64,000 nt of DNA. Origin: an uncultured Serinicoccus sp. GTDB lineage: Bacteria > Actinomycetota > Actinomycetes > Actinomycetales > Dermatophilaceae. The stretch lies in contig NZ_CANKYH010000001.1 of the NCBI RefSeq assembly GCF_947487915.1, positions 248,001 to 312,000 of the forward strand, read 5' to 3'. Numbering within the stretch: position 1 is the stretch's first letter; the number at the start of each line of letters is the position of its first letter. Positions 38,076 to 47,400 of this stretch are shown piece after piece. The notes beneath the pieces are model-generated. The model saw nothing but the letters and a program-made list of their open reading frames with translations, did not search any database and was not told the origin of the DNA. The position numbers and the translations under genes were made by a program.

Positions 38076-38792
38076 TCAGCCGGTGGCGGCGCCCGCCTCC
38101 CGGTCGCTGAACTCGCGGCGCGCGTGGTCGGCGATGCGCTTCATGAGGTAGCCGTCCAGCCCGGCGCCGATGACACCCCCGGCCACCGGCACGAAGCGGA
38201 CGAACCTGCCCAGGGCCCGCCCACCGACGGCCGTCAGCAGCCTGAACCCGACGGCCTTGTTGACCATCATGGCGGCGGCCTTGGGCAGCCGGGACGTGGC
38301 CAGCCTGGCCAGCCGGCCGGAGCCGGTCATGCCCATGGCCGTCGTGACCCCGGCCTTGCGCATCAGCTCGTCGGCATCCGCGCCGACCAGGGAGAGCAGC
38401 ACGGCGGCACGGGTGGACCGGCTGCTGACGTCGTAGCCACGCTCCTCGGCGATGGCGGCGACCATGCGGGTGGCGAGGGTGTAGAAGCCCACGACGTTGG
38501 CGGGGATCGCCACCGGCATGGTGAAGATGCCCCCCACGCCGGTGATGAATCCACCGGCGGCCGCCTTGCGGATGTGCTCGGAGACGATGTCACCGACGAC
38601 CCGGTCGCGGTCGTCGCCGTGCTTGCGCCGCACCCGGGCCAGGACCTCGCTGGAGGACTGCAGCGGACCGATGCCGTCGACGCCGAAGTCCAGCAGCTTG
38701 CCGATGAACGCGTTCGCCAGGGCGTCCAGGCGGCCGCCGTCCTCCAGCTCGGGGTCGGGCGTCACCGCCACGTCGGACTCGGGTCCAGCCAC
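38076..38792 (-). CDS. EcsC-family protein
   Basis: A 238-residue protein with the EcsC domain: 'IRKAAAGGFITGVGGIFTMP' and 'VAIPANVVGFYTLATRMVAA' (about 80-115) form a hydrophobic helical hairpin, and 'LRFVPVAGG-like' 'FVRFVPVAGGVIGAGLDGYL' near the C-terminus is another. EcsC proteins are membrane-associated with unknown role. The GTG start at 38792 was preferred over an ATG at 38831 because AGGAGAG lies five bases upstream of it and the extra N-terminal 13 residues would leave only 30 bases for a divergent promoter. Confidence 0.8.
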   Translation of the reverse strand: MAGPESDVAVTPDPELEDGGRLDALANAFIGKLLDFGVDGIGPLQSSSEVLARVRRKHGDDRDRVVGDIVSEHIRKAAAGGFITGVGGIFTMPVAIPANVVGFYTLATRMVAAIAEERGYDVSSRSTRAAVLLSLVGADADELMRKAGVTTAMGMTGSGRLARLATSRLPKAAAMMVNKAVGFRLLTAVGGRALGRFVRFVPVAGGVIGAGLDGYLMKRIADHARREFSDREAGAATG

Positions 38793-38861
38793 GTCGTCTC
38801 TCCTCTTCTTCGGGCACAGGGTCGCGCTCATCCTGACACGGGGTGCGTTAGGTTGCGCGGT

Positions 38862-39503
38862 ATGACGTCAGGAGGGCGGGCGAGGGGCGTCCGGCTGCTC
38901 TGGCCCCTGGCCGTGCTGCTGGGCCTGACCGGGCTGGTGCTGCTGGCCCTCGGGGCGACCGGCTCGGCCGGACGGTCCACCACCGACCTCGTCGGGGTGG
39001 TGCCGGGGCAGGAGGTGATCGTGCCGCAGGAGGGGATGTCCGTCTGGTCGCGCTCGCCGCAGACCCGGGCGGCCACCGCCTGCACGCTCGACGACACGCT
39101 GATGCTGCGACCGGACCAGGACTTCACCACCCGGGTCCAGGGAGAGGACCTCCACGAGGTCGCGCGCACCGTCCCCGGCCAGGACCCAGGCCCGGCCACG
39201 CTGGTCTGCGACACCGGTGACGCCGTCTACGCCGGTCCCTACGGACCGGCGACCGCCCCCACCGGGCTGCGCGGCGGCACCGGCCTGACCCTGGGTCTGC
39301 TGCTGCTCCCGGTGGGCCTGGCGTGCGCCGCCCTGGCCGTGCTGGCCCGCCGGCGCGAGCACGTCACCGAGCAAGGACCGGACCCCGCGGCCTACACCCT
39401 GGCCCACCGGCCTCCCGGTCCGCCCGCCGGAGAGGGGCGCCGGCGGGCTTCGCCGAGGGACGCCCCGACCGGCCCGCGCTACGACCTGCCGCCGCCGTCC
39501 TGA
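38862..39503 (+). CDS. Hypothetical membrane protein with extracytoplasmic domain
   Basis: A 213-residue protein not recognised beyond its topology. One helix at about 11-33, an exported domain of about 100 residues with two cysteines ('TACTLDD' and 'LVCDTG', perhaps a disulfide), a second helix at about 142-165, then a Pro/Arg-rich cytoplasmic tail. It is transcribed divergently from the EcsC gene and its 3' end overlaps the convergent PAC2 gene by 25 bases. Confidence 0.7.
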   Translation: MTSGGRARGVRLLWPLAVLLGLTGLVLLALGATGSAGRSTTDLVGVVPGQEVIVPQEGMSVWSRSPQTRAATACTLDDTLMLRPDQDFTTRVQGEDLHEVARTVPGQDPGPATLVCDTGDAVYAGPYGPATAPTGLRGGTGLTLGLLLLPVGLACAALAVLARRREHVTEQGPDPAAYTLAHRPPGPPAGEGRRRASPRDAPTGPRYDLPPPS

Positions 39504-40459
39504 CCCTCGGCCGGGGGCGTGGGCCCCTCCCCCTCGTCGGCGCCCTCGTCGTCGACCGACTCGGGGTCGCGCAGGAAGGCCTCGAACTGCGCCCCGATCT
39601 CCTCCGCGCTGGGCAGGTTGGCGACCTCGGCGGCCAGGAGGCTCTTGCGCCGCTGGCCCTCGATGAAGTGGTCGTAGCGCTTCTCCAGGCCCTCGACGAC
39701 CTCGCGGGCCTCGTCGTTGCTGGCGAGCTCCTCCTCGATCCGCCCGCGGGTCAACCCCGCCATCGCGACCAGGTCGGTCGTCGGGAGCACGAGGCCGCTG
39801 AGGTCCATGAGGGCGTCCACGGCCGCCACCACCGCGTCCCCGAACTGCGTCTCGGCGAGGTAGTGGGGCACGTGCACGGCCACGCCCATGGTCAGCAGGC
39901 CGGACTCGGCGAGCCGCAGGTGCAGGAGGGAGTCGGCGCTGGAGGGGATGCGCACCTGCCCGAAGAGGGGGGTGTAGTCCCCGAGCACCGAGTTGTCGCT
40001 CGCGAACCGCGTGGTGCCCACCGGTCGGGTGTGCGGGACCGCCATGGGGATGCCGTGGGCGCTCACCATGCGGCGCACGCCGAAGGCCAGCCCGAGCTGG
40101 CGGACGGCGTCGACGAAGGCCTCCCAGCGGTAGTCCGGCTCGATGCCGTGCAGCAGCAGGAAGGGCTCCCCGGCGGCGTCGACGAGCCGGTAGAGCACCA
40201 GCGAGGGGTCGTCGTAGTCGGTGTAGTGGTCGGAGTCGAAGGTCATGAGCGGCCGGCGCGAGCGGTAGTCGACCAGCTCGTCGACGTCGAAGGTCGCGAC
40301 CACCTCGTGCTCGAGGGTGTCGAGCAGGTGCTCGGCCAGCGTGGACCGCACCTGTCCGGCGTCGAGGAAGCCCTCCAGCGACACCAGCAGCAGCGGGGCT
40401 GGCTGGGGCTGGCGGGCGGCGTCAGCCTCCAGCCGGAACAGTGGCGAGTGCGTCGTCAC
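39479..40459 (-). CDS. PAC2-family (proteasome assembly chaperone-like) protein
   Basis: A 326-residue protein of the PAC2 family. Its N-terminal core has 'LLLVSLEGFLDAGQVRSTLA' and 'HEVVATFDVDELVDYRSRRP', and it continues with 'RMVSAHGIPMAVPHTRPVGT' and 'VHVPHYLAETQFGDAVV'. A Glu/Asp-rich C-terminal tail follows from about 290. Eukaryotic PAC2 helps proteasome assembly; the bacterial function is unproven, and no proteasome genes lie in the window. GTG start after AGGAG. It overlaps the preceding convergent gene. Confidence 0.85.
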   Translation of the reverse strand: MTTHSPLFRLEADAARQPQPAPLLLVSLEGFLDAGQVRSTLAEHLLDTLEHEVVATFDVDELVDYRSRRPLMTFDSDHYTDYDDPSLVLYRLVDAAGEPFLLLHGIEPDYRWEAFVDAVRQLGLAFGVRRMVSAHGIPMAVPHTRPVGTTRFASDNSVLGDYTPLFGQVRIPSSADSLLHLRLAESGLLTMGVAVHVPHYLAETQFGDAVVAAVDALMDLSGLVLPTTDLVAMAGLTRGRIEEELASNDEAREVVEGLEKRYDHFIEGQRRKSLLAAEVANLPSAEEIGAQFEAFLRDPESVDDEGADEGEGPTPPAEGQDGGGRS

Positions 40460-40572
40460 GGTGTCTCCTCTCAGGTCTGCCCTCTCAACGCGCCGACCCG
40501 GCGCGGGATTCCGGGCCGCCCGTCGCCGGGGGAGCGAAGGCGCACGTCAGGCGCCAATGATAGGAACGGTGT

Positions 40573-42702
40573 ATGACGTCACCGGCGACCCCCTTCCACG
40601 ACCTGCCGCACTACGTGGCCCTCCCCCGCGTGTCCGGGCTGGCGCTCAGCGCGGACGGCACGCGGTTGGTGACAACGGTGTCGACGCCGAACGCGTCGGG
40701 CACCGGCTTCGTCTCCGCGCTCTGGGAGCTGGACCCCGCCGGTGAGCGGGCGGCATACCGCCTCACGCGCAGCGCCAAGGGTGAGTCCGGTGCCGCGTTC
40801 GGCGCCGGAGGGGACCTCTACTTCACCTCCGCCCGTCCCGACCCGGACGACGACGACGGTGAGACCTCGGCGGCCCTGTGGCAGGTCCCTTCGACCGGCG
40901 GAGAGGCGCGGGTGGTCCTGCGGCGCCCCGGCGGGGTGTCGGGCGTCGTGTGCGCCCGCGACGTCGACCGCATCCTCGTCGTCGCCGGCCTGCTGCGCGG
41001 CGCCTCGGACGAGGCCGAGCACCGGACGCTGCACGAGGGGCGGAGCAAGGCCAAGGTCGACGCCATCCTGCACTCCTCCTACCCCGTCCGCTACTGGGAC
41101 CACGACCTGGGCCCGCAGGTCCCGCAGGTCTTCGCCCTCGAGGACGGCCCGGACCCCTCGCTGGAGACGGAGGAGGACGCCGGGCTGCCCGGGACGACCG
41201 ACCGCGGCCGGGAGCGTCACCTGCGGCTGCTGACCGGGGGCCAGCACCCCCCGCTGCACGAGCCCAGCCCGAGGATGGCGCCGGACGGCAGCTTCGCGCT
41301 CGTCGACCTCACCGTGCCCCTGGGGCGGGCCGACCTGCGCTCCACCATCGCCCGGGTCGACGTCGCGGACGGCGGTCTGCGGACGCTCGTGGATCTCGAG
41401 GGATCCGAGGCGCACGCCGGGCCGGTGAGCCCGGACGGCACCCGGGCGGTCGTCGTGGTCGGCGAGATGACCGCCCCGGACCGGCCGCCGCACCCGCGCC
41501 TGCACGTCATGGACACGGGGACCGGGGAGCTGACCCCGCTGGCCCACGACTGGGACCGCTGGGCCCAGCCGGTCGCCTGGACCCCGGACGGGTCCTCGGT
41601 GCTGGTGCTGGCCGACAGCGAGGGACGGCGTCCGGTCTTCCGGATCGACGTCGCCGACGGGCGCGTGGAGCAGGTCACCCACGACGAGGCGGCGTGGAGC
41701 GACCTCGTGGTGTCCCCGGACGGCGCCACCGCCTACGGCGTGCGCTCCTCCTACCTCTTCCCGCCCGAGGTCGTCCGGCTCGACCTCGCCACCGGCGAGG
41801 TGACCCCTCTCCCCGGCCCGGCGGAGCGTCCGCAGGTCCCCGGGCGGCTCGAGGAGGTCGAGACCACCGCGGCGGACGGCAGCCGGGTGCGCGCCTGGCT
41901 GGCGCTCCCCGAGGAGGAGCCGGCGTCCGCGTCCGGCCACCCGCTGCTGCTGTGGATCCACGGCGGGCCGCTGGGCTCGTGGAACGCCTGGACGTGGCGG
42001 TGGAACCCGTGGCTCATGACGGCACAGGGGTATGCCGTGCTGCTCCCCGACCCCGCCCTGTCCACCGGCTACGGCCAGGAGTTCGTGCGTCGTGGCTGGG
42101 GCGCCTGGGGCGACGCGCCCTACACCGACCTCATGGCGATCACCGACGCGACGGTGGCGCGCAGCGACATCGACGCCGACCGGACCGCGGCCATGGGTGG
42201 CTCGTTCGGCGGCTACATGGCCAACTGGGTCGCCGGGCACACCGACCGGTTCCGGGCGGTCGTCACGCACGCCTCGTTGTGGGCGCTGGACGGCTTCGGC
42301 CCGACGACGGACGCCGCGTTCTACTGGCAGCGCGAGATGACGCCGCAGATGAGCGCGGACCACAGCCCGCACCGGTTCGTGGAGCAGATCGTCACCCCGA
42401 TGCTCGTCATCCACGGCGACAAGGACTACCGCGTGCCGATCGGCGAGGGCCTGCGGCTCTGGTACGAGCTGCTCTCGCGCTCCGGGCTGCCCCAGGCGGA
42501 GGACGGCACGACCCCGCACCGGTTCCTGTACTTCCCGCAGGAGAACCACTGGATCATGAGCCCGCAGCACGCCCAGGTCTGGTACTCCGTCGTCAGCGCC
42601 TTCCTGGCCGAGCACGTGCTCGGCCAGGAGCCGGGCGCCACCACCGACGCCGCCACCCAGCACCTCGGTCTCACACCCCCTCCCGCACCGGACGCGCAGT
42701 AA
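40573..42702 (+). CDS. S9-family prolyl oligopeptidase / acylaminoacyl-peptidase-like
   Basis: A 709-residue serine peptidase. An N-terminal beta-propeller (about 20-430) is followed by an alpha/beta hydrolase domain with Ser544 in GGSFGGYMAN, an Asp in 'VIHGDKDYRVPIGEG' and a His in 'FPQENHWIMSPQH'. The oxyanion region is 'LLLWIHGGPLGSWNAWTWRW'. S9 enzymes cut short peptides in the cytoplasm. No signal peptide is seen. It is monocistronic, with a 113-base divergent gap to the PAC2 gene. Confidence 0.92.
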   Translation: MTSPATPFHDLPHYVALPRVSGLALSADGTRLVTTVSTPNASGTGFVSALWELDPAGERAAYRLTRSAKGESGAAFGAGGDLYFTSARPDPDDDDGETSAALWQVPSTGGEARVVLRRPGGVSGVVCARDVDRILVVAGLLRGASDEAEHRTLHEGRSKAKVDAILHSSYPVRYWDHDLGPQVPQVFALEDGPDPSLETEEDAGLPGTTDRGRERHLRLLTGGQHPPLHEPSPRMAPDGSFALVDLTVPLGRADLRSTIARVDVADGGLRTLVDLEGSEAHAGPVSPDGTRAVVVVGEMTAPDRPPHPRLHVMDTGTGELTPLAHDWDRWAQPVAWTPDGSSVLVLADSEGRRPVFRIDVADGRVEQVTHDEAAWSDLVVSPDGATAYGVRSSYLFPPEVVRLDLATGEVTPLPGPAERPQVPGRLEEVETTAADGSRVRAWLALPEEEPASASGHPLLLWIHGGPLGSWNAWTWRWNPWLMTAQGYAVLLPDPALSTGYGQEFVRRGWGAWGDAPYTDLMAITDATVARSDIDADRTAAMGGSFGGYMANWVAGHTDRFRAVVTHASLWALDGFGPTTDAAFYWQREMTPQMSADHSPHRFVEQIVTPMLVIHGDKDYRVPIGEGLRLWYELLSRSGLPQAEDGTTPHRFLYFPQENHWIMSPQHAQVWYSVVSAFLAEHVLGQEPGATTDAATQHLGLTPPPAPDAQ

Positions 42703-42742
42703 GGGCGAACCCGACGCGCAGGAGGCCCGGGTCGGAGGTCGG

Positions 42743-43702
42743 TCAGCCGACCAGGAGGCGCAGCCGGGCCGTCGACATCGGGTCCGCCGAGGCGACCGTG
42801 ACCTCGTCGAGCCCGTCCGGCACGGGCGGCTCCGGCACGGGCCCGTCCGGCACGGGCGCGGCCGGCGCGTCGTCGTCCACCACGACCAGCCCCCGCTGCC
42901 GCAAACCTCGGCGCACCTCCGGCTCGTCCAGGACGCCGGGGGCGAGGGCATACCGCGCGCCTCCGTCGCCGGCTTGCCCCGGCGGAGCGGCGGCGCGCTC
43001 GAGCCGACGGCCCAGCGCCGCCTCCACCCTCGCCCGGAGCCGCTCGGTGTCGGCGGCGCTCGCGCGGCCCCCCGGCCCCCCGGGTATGCCGTCGCGCAGG
43101 TGGTCCCGGAACGGCACCAGCCGGGTGGACCAGAGGTCGTCGACCCGCTCGCGCAGGCGGTCCAGGGAGGTCGCGTTGTCGAGGAGGACGTCGGCGGCCG
43201 CCCTGCGCTGCGCGTCGTCGGCCTGCGCCCGGATGCGCGAGCGCGCGGCCTGCTCGTCCATCCCCCGCAGCTTCACGAGCCGGCGCAGCCGCTCGGCCTC
43301 GGGGACATCGACGACGACCGCCAGGGCGTAGTCGGGTGCCCGACCCAGCTCCACCAGCAGGGGGATGTCGTGCACCACCACCGCGCCCTCCGGGGCCCCC
43401 TCCATGATCTGCGCCGTGCGACGGGCGATGAGGGGGTGGGTGATCGCCTCCAGGTCGCGGCGGGCCTGCTCCTCACCGAACACCACCCGCCCCAGCGCGG
43501 GGCGGTCCAGGCTGCCGTCGGAGGCGATGACCGAAGGGCCGAAGCGCTCCTCGATCTGCGCCAGCCCTGGCGTGCCGGGCTCGACGACCTCGCGCGCGAC
43601 CGCGTCCGCGTCCACCACGACGGCACCGAGCGAGGCGAGGTGCGCCGACACCGTCGACTTGCCCGAGCCGATGCCGCCGGAGAGGCCGACGCGCAACGTC
43701 AT
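42743..43702 (-). CDS. coaE: Dephospho-CoA kinase with C-terminal extension
   Basis: Last enzyme of coenzyme A synthesis, phosphorylating dephospho-CoA. The kinase occupies about 1-200: 'VGLSGGIGSGKSTVSAHLAS' (about 5-24, P-loop), 'VVDADAVAREVVEPGTPGL' and 'DVPLL-type' 'VVHDIPLLVELG'. The remaining 110 residues are an extension with a Pro-rich repeat 'PVPDGPVPEPPVPDG' that does not look like the UPF0157/GrpB-like domain fused to CoaE in mycobacteria. ATG overlaps the preceding gene stop (A-T-G-A). Confidence 0.93.
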   Translation of the reverse strand: MTLRVGLSGGIGSGKSTVSAHLASLGAVVVDADAVAREVVEPGTPGLAQIEERFGPSVIASDGSLDRPALGRVVFGEEQARRDLEAITHPLIARRTAQIMEGAPEGAVVVHDIPLLVELGRAPDYALAVVVDVPEAERLRRLVKLRGMDEQAARSRIRAQADDAQRRAAADVLLDNATSLDRLRERVDDLWSTRLVPFRDHLRDGIPGGPGGRASAADTERLRARVEAALGRRLERAAAPPGQAGDGGARYALAPGVLDEPEVRRGLRQRGLVVVDDDAPAAPVPDGPVPEPPVPDGLDEVTVASADPMSTARLRLLVG

Positions 43703-44373
43703 ACCTGCTGCTCTCCGCTGCCCTCGCGGCCCTGCCACGTGCACACGCAGACCTCGTTGCCCTCGGGGTCGGCCAGCACCCACCAGGCCGGGGCGAACTC
43801 GTCGGTGACGAGGCGACCCCCCGCGGCCAGCGCGGCGTCGACCCGCTGCCGGGCGAGGTCGTGCGGCACGTCGACGTCGAGGTGGAAGCGGCCGCGCCCG
43901 GGGCGCGCCTCCTCCATCTGCTGGAACCACATCGGCGCCAGCCGGCCGGCCCCGTCCACGAGCCGGCCCTCGCCGTCGGTCTCGAATCCGAGCACGGCCG
44001 CCCAGAACGGCTCGACGGCAGGGAGGTCGAGGACGTCGAGCGCGATCTCGACCGCGCTGACCTCCTGCGGCGCTGCGGTCACCCCCTCCTCGCGGGCGAG
44101 CCGGCTGACGGCGAGCGCCAGGTCGCGGTCCCGGCTGGTCAGCCGCCCGACGTCGTGGCTGATGGTGCTCACGGAGAGGTGGCCGTAGCGCAGGTCCACG
44201 TCCGGGTGGTGGCCCAGCTCGTCGGCGACCTCGGCGATGCGACCGACCAGCCGGGCACCCGTGGCGAAGTCCCCGGTGAGCAGCCGGGTATGCAGCCGGT
44301 CGAGGAGGACCCGCCAGTCGCCGAGCCCGGGGTCGGTGGACAGCTCGTGGTGGGTCGGGTCGGTGGGAGACAT
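43699..44373 (-). CDS. Pterin-4a-carbinolamine dehydratase / glyoxalase-like fusion
   Basis: A 224-residue two-domain protein. Residues about 20-95 resemble pterin-4a-carbinolamine dehydratase ('FATGARLVGRIAEVADELGH', 'HPDVDLRYGHLSVSTISHDV'), with the H-H-P-x core and a later His. Residues about 105-215 are a glyoxalase/bleomycin-resistance-type fold ('VEIALDVLDLPAVEPFWAAV', 'WVLADPEGNEVCVCTW'). The pairing is known from actinobacteria but its substrate is not. It overlaps coaE by four bases, so they are cotranscribed; no biopterin-using hydroxylase is nearby. Confidence 0.82.
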   Translation of the reverse strand: MSPTDPTHHELSTDPGLGDWRVLLDRLHTRLLTGDFATGARLVGRIAEVADELGHHPDVDLRYGHLSVSTISHDVGRLTSRDRDLALAVSRLAREEGVTAAPQEVSAVEIALDVLDLPAVEPFWAAVLGFETDGEGRLVDGAGRLAPMWFQQMEEARPGRGRFHLDVDVPHDLARQRVDAALAAGGRLVTDEFAPAWWVLADPEGNEVCVCTWQGREGSGEQQV

Positions 44374-44405
44374 ACCTCGACTGTGCCAGAGGGGGGCCGG
44401 TCAGG

Positions 44406-47400
44406 TCAGGTGGCGGCCTCGGCGCGGTCCATCGCGGCGTAGATCCGCTTGGCCGAGACCGGGGCGGGGGTGCCGAGCCGCTGCGCGAACAGGGAGACCC
44501 GCAGCTCCTGGACGGACCAGACGACGTCCATGACGTCGGGGTCCTGACGGCGGTGCGGGGGCAGCGCCTCGAGGAAGTCCGCGAGGTCGCGCTCGACGAC
44601 GTGCACCTCCTCCATGCGGCGGCGGTCGCGGGGCAGGTCCTGGATCCCCTTGTCCAGCCGCTCGGCCATCGCCCGCAGCCAGACCACCATCCGCGGCAAC
44701 CGGGCATGGCCCACCTCGGTCACGAAGCCGGGCCGCACCAGGGCGTCGAGCTGACGGCGCAGGTCGGTCGCGAGGTCGGCGGCGGCCGGGGCGTCCAACC
44801 GCTGCAGCCGCAGCGAGACCTCCCGCGCGGTGTCGAGGATGGGCACGAGCGACTCCACGATCTCCAGCACCCGGGGCACGCTCTGCTGGCGCACCCCCGT
44901 CAGGGCCGCCTCGAACTGCGCGGGGTCGCGGACGGTCGCCCCCGGCTGCTGCGCCACCACCGAGTCCACGGCCGCGGCCAGGGCGTCCTCGAGCAGCGCC
45001 GGCACCGATCCGTGCGGGTTGTGCCCCAGCGAGAGCTTCTGCTGGTTGGACAGCAGCGACAGCAACCGCTTCCACGGCGGGGTCGTGCCCAGCAGCAGCA
45101 GACGGCGCACCCCCCGGAGTGTCTCCCGGTCGGCCTCCGAGCGGGTCGCGAGCACCCGGACGTCCACCGCCTCCCCGGTGTCCACCAGCGCCGGGAAGCC
45201 CTGCACGGTCCGCGAACCCACCGAACGGCTGAAGCTGTCCGGCAGCGGGTCGAGGTCGGCCGGCCAGGTCGTGAGCCCGGTGCGTTCGACGCCCGATGCG
45301 GCAGCGGCCATGGTGCTGCGCACCTGCCCGGCGAGCCGCTCCTGCAGGGCCGCGAGGTCCTTGCCCTCCCCCAGCACCTCGACGCGGCCCCGGCCGCGTC
45401 TGCCCTTGCCGCCCCGCGACGTGGCCCCGCCGGAACCGCCCTTCGCGCCGTCTCCCGGACGCGCGGCTCGCTCCACCCGGAAGGTCATCCGCAGGTGGTC
45501 GGGCACCCGGTCCCAGTCCATGTCCTGGGGCGACACCCGCACCAGCCCGCGCCGGGTGAGCTCCTCGGCCAGCGCCTCGCGCACGGGGACGACCCCGACC
45601 GTGCCGGCCTCCCGCATACCCCGCAGCGCGGCCCGCGCGTGGTCCGGCGCGGGGACGAAGTTGCGGCGCACGTCCTTGGGCAGCGCCTTGACCAGCGCGG
45701 TCACCAGCTCCTCGTGCATGCCGGGGACGAGCCAGTCGAAACCCTCCTCGGTGACCTGGTTGAGCACCTCGACCGGGACGTGGGCGGTGACGCCGTCGGC
45801 GTCCGCGCCCGGCTCGAACTGGTAGGTCAGGCCGAGGGTGAGCTCCCCCTGGCGCCAGCCGGTCGGGAAGTCCTGGGCGCTGACCTGGTCCCCCGCGTCG
45901 CCGACCAGCAGCTCCTCGGTGAAGGTGAGCAGCCCGGGGTCCTGCTTGCGGGCGGTCTTCCACCACGTGTCGAAGTGGGTGCCGGACACGACCTCGGCCG
46001 GGATCCGCGCGTCGTAGAACTCCACCAGCGTCTCGTCGTCGACGAGGATGTCGCGCCGCCGGGCCCGCGCCTCGAGCTGGCCCAGCTCCTTGACCAGCCG
46101 TCGGTTGGCGTGGAAGAACTCGTGCCGCGTCTCCCAGTCCTCCTCCACGAGACCCTGGCGGATGAAGAGGTCCCGGGCGGTCTCCGGGTCGATCCGGCCG
46201 AGCGGCACGGTGCGCCCCGCCACGAGCGGTATGCCGTAGAGCGTCACCCGCTCGTCGGCGACCGCCGACCCGGCCGTGCGCGACCATCGCGGCTCGCTGT
46301 AGGAGCGCTTCACCAGGTGCGCCGCGGCGCGTTCGACCCAGGCGGGGTCGACGACCGCGTTGGTGCGTGCCCACAGCCGGGTCGTCTCGACCAGCTCGGC
46401 GCTCATCACCCAGTCCGGGTTGCGGCGGTGCAGGACCGACCCGGGCTGCAGGACGAAGCGGGCGTTGCGGGCGCCCAGGTAGGCCCGGGCCTCCCGCTCC
46501 CACATGCCGACGTTGGACAGCAGCCCGGTGAGCAGCGCGGTGTGCACCTGGTCGGCGTTCGCCGGGTGCTGGTTGACCTCGAGCCCGAGCTGCTTGGCGG
46601 CCCGCTTGAGCTGGGTGTGCAGGTCCTGCCACTCGCGCACCCGCAGGTAGTGCAGGAACTCGGCCTTGCACAGCCGCCGGAAGGCGCTGCCGGAGAGGTC
46701 CTTCTGCTGCTGCTGCAGGTAGCGCCAGAGGTGGAGGACGACGAGGAAGTCGCTGTCGACGACATCCTTGGCCGACGCCTCGCCCTCCTGTCGCTGACCG
46801 CCGCGGCGGGCAGGGCCGGTGACCCCACCGACCCGCCGGAACCGGGCGTGCGCCTGGTCGGCCTGCTGCTGGTGGTCGGCGGGCCGCTCCCGGACGTCCT
46901 GGATGGACAGCGCCGCCACGATGACGAGCACCTCCTTGAGGGCGCCCTGCCGCTCGGCCTCGATGAGCATGCGGGCCAGACGCGGGTCGACCGGGAGCCG
47001 CACGATCGCCCGGCCGTATGCCGTGAGCCGCTGCCGGGGCAGGTGCGCGGGGGCGGTGGGGTCGATGGCCTGGAGCTCGGTGAGCAGGCGGACGCCGTCG
47101 GCGACCTGCCGGGAGTCCGGGGGCTCGAGGAAGCCGAACTTCTCGATGTCGCCCAGGCCGAGGCTGGTCATCTGGAGGATGACGCTGGCGAGGTTGGTAC
47201 GCAGGATCTCCGGGTCGGTGAAGGCGGGCCGGGCGGCGAAGTCCTCCTCGCCGTAGAGCCGGATGGCGATGCCGTCGGCGAGCCGGCCGCAGCGACCGGC
47301 CCGCTGGTTGGCCGAGGCCTGGCTGATCGGCTCGATCGGCAGCCGCTGCACCTTGAGCCGCTGGCTGTAGCGGCTGATGCGCGCGGTGCCGGTGTCCACG

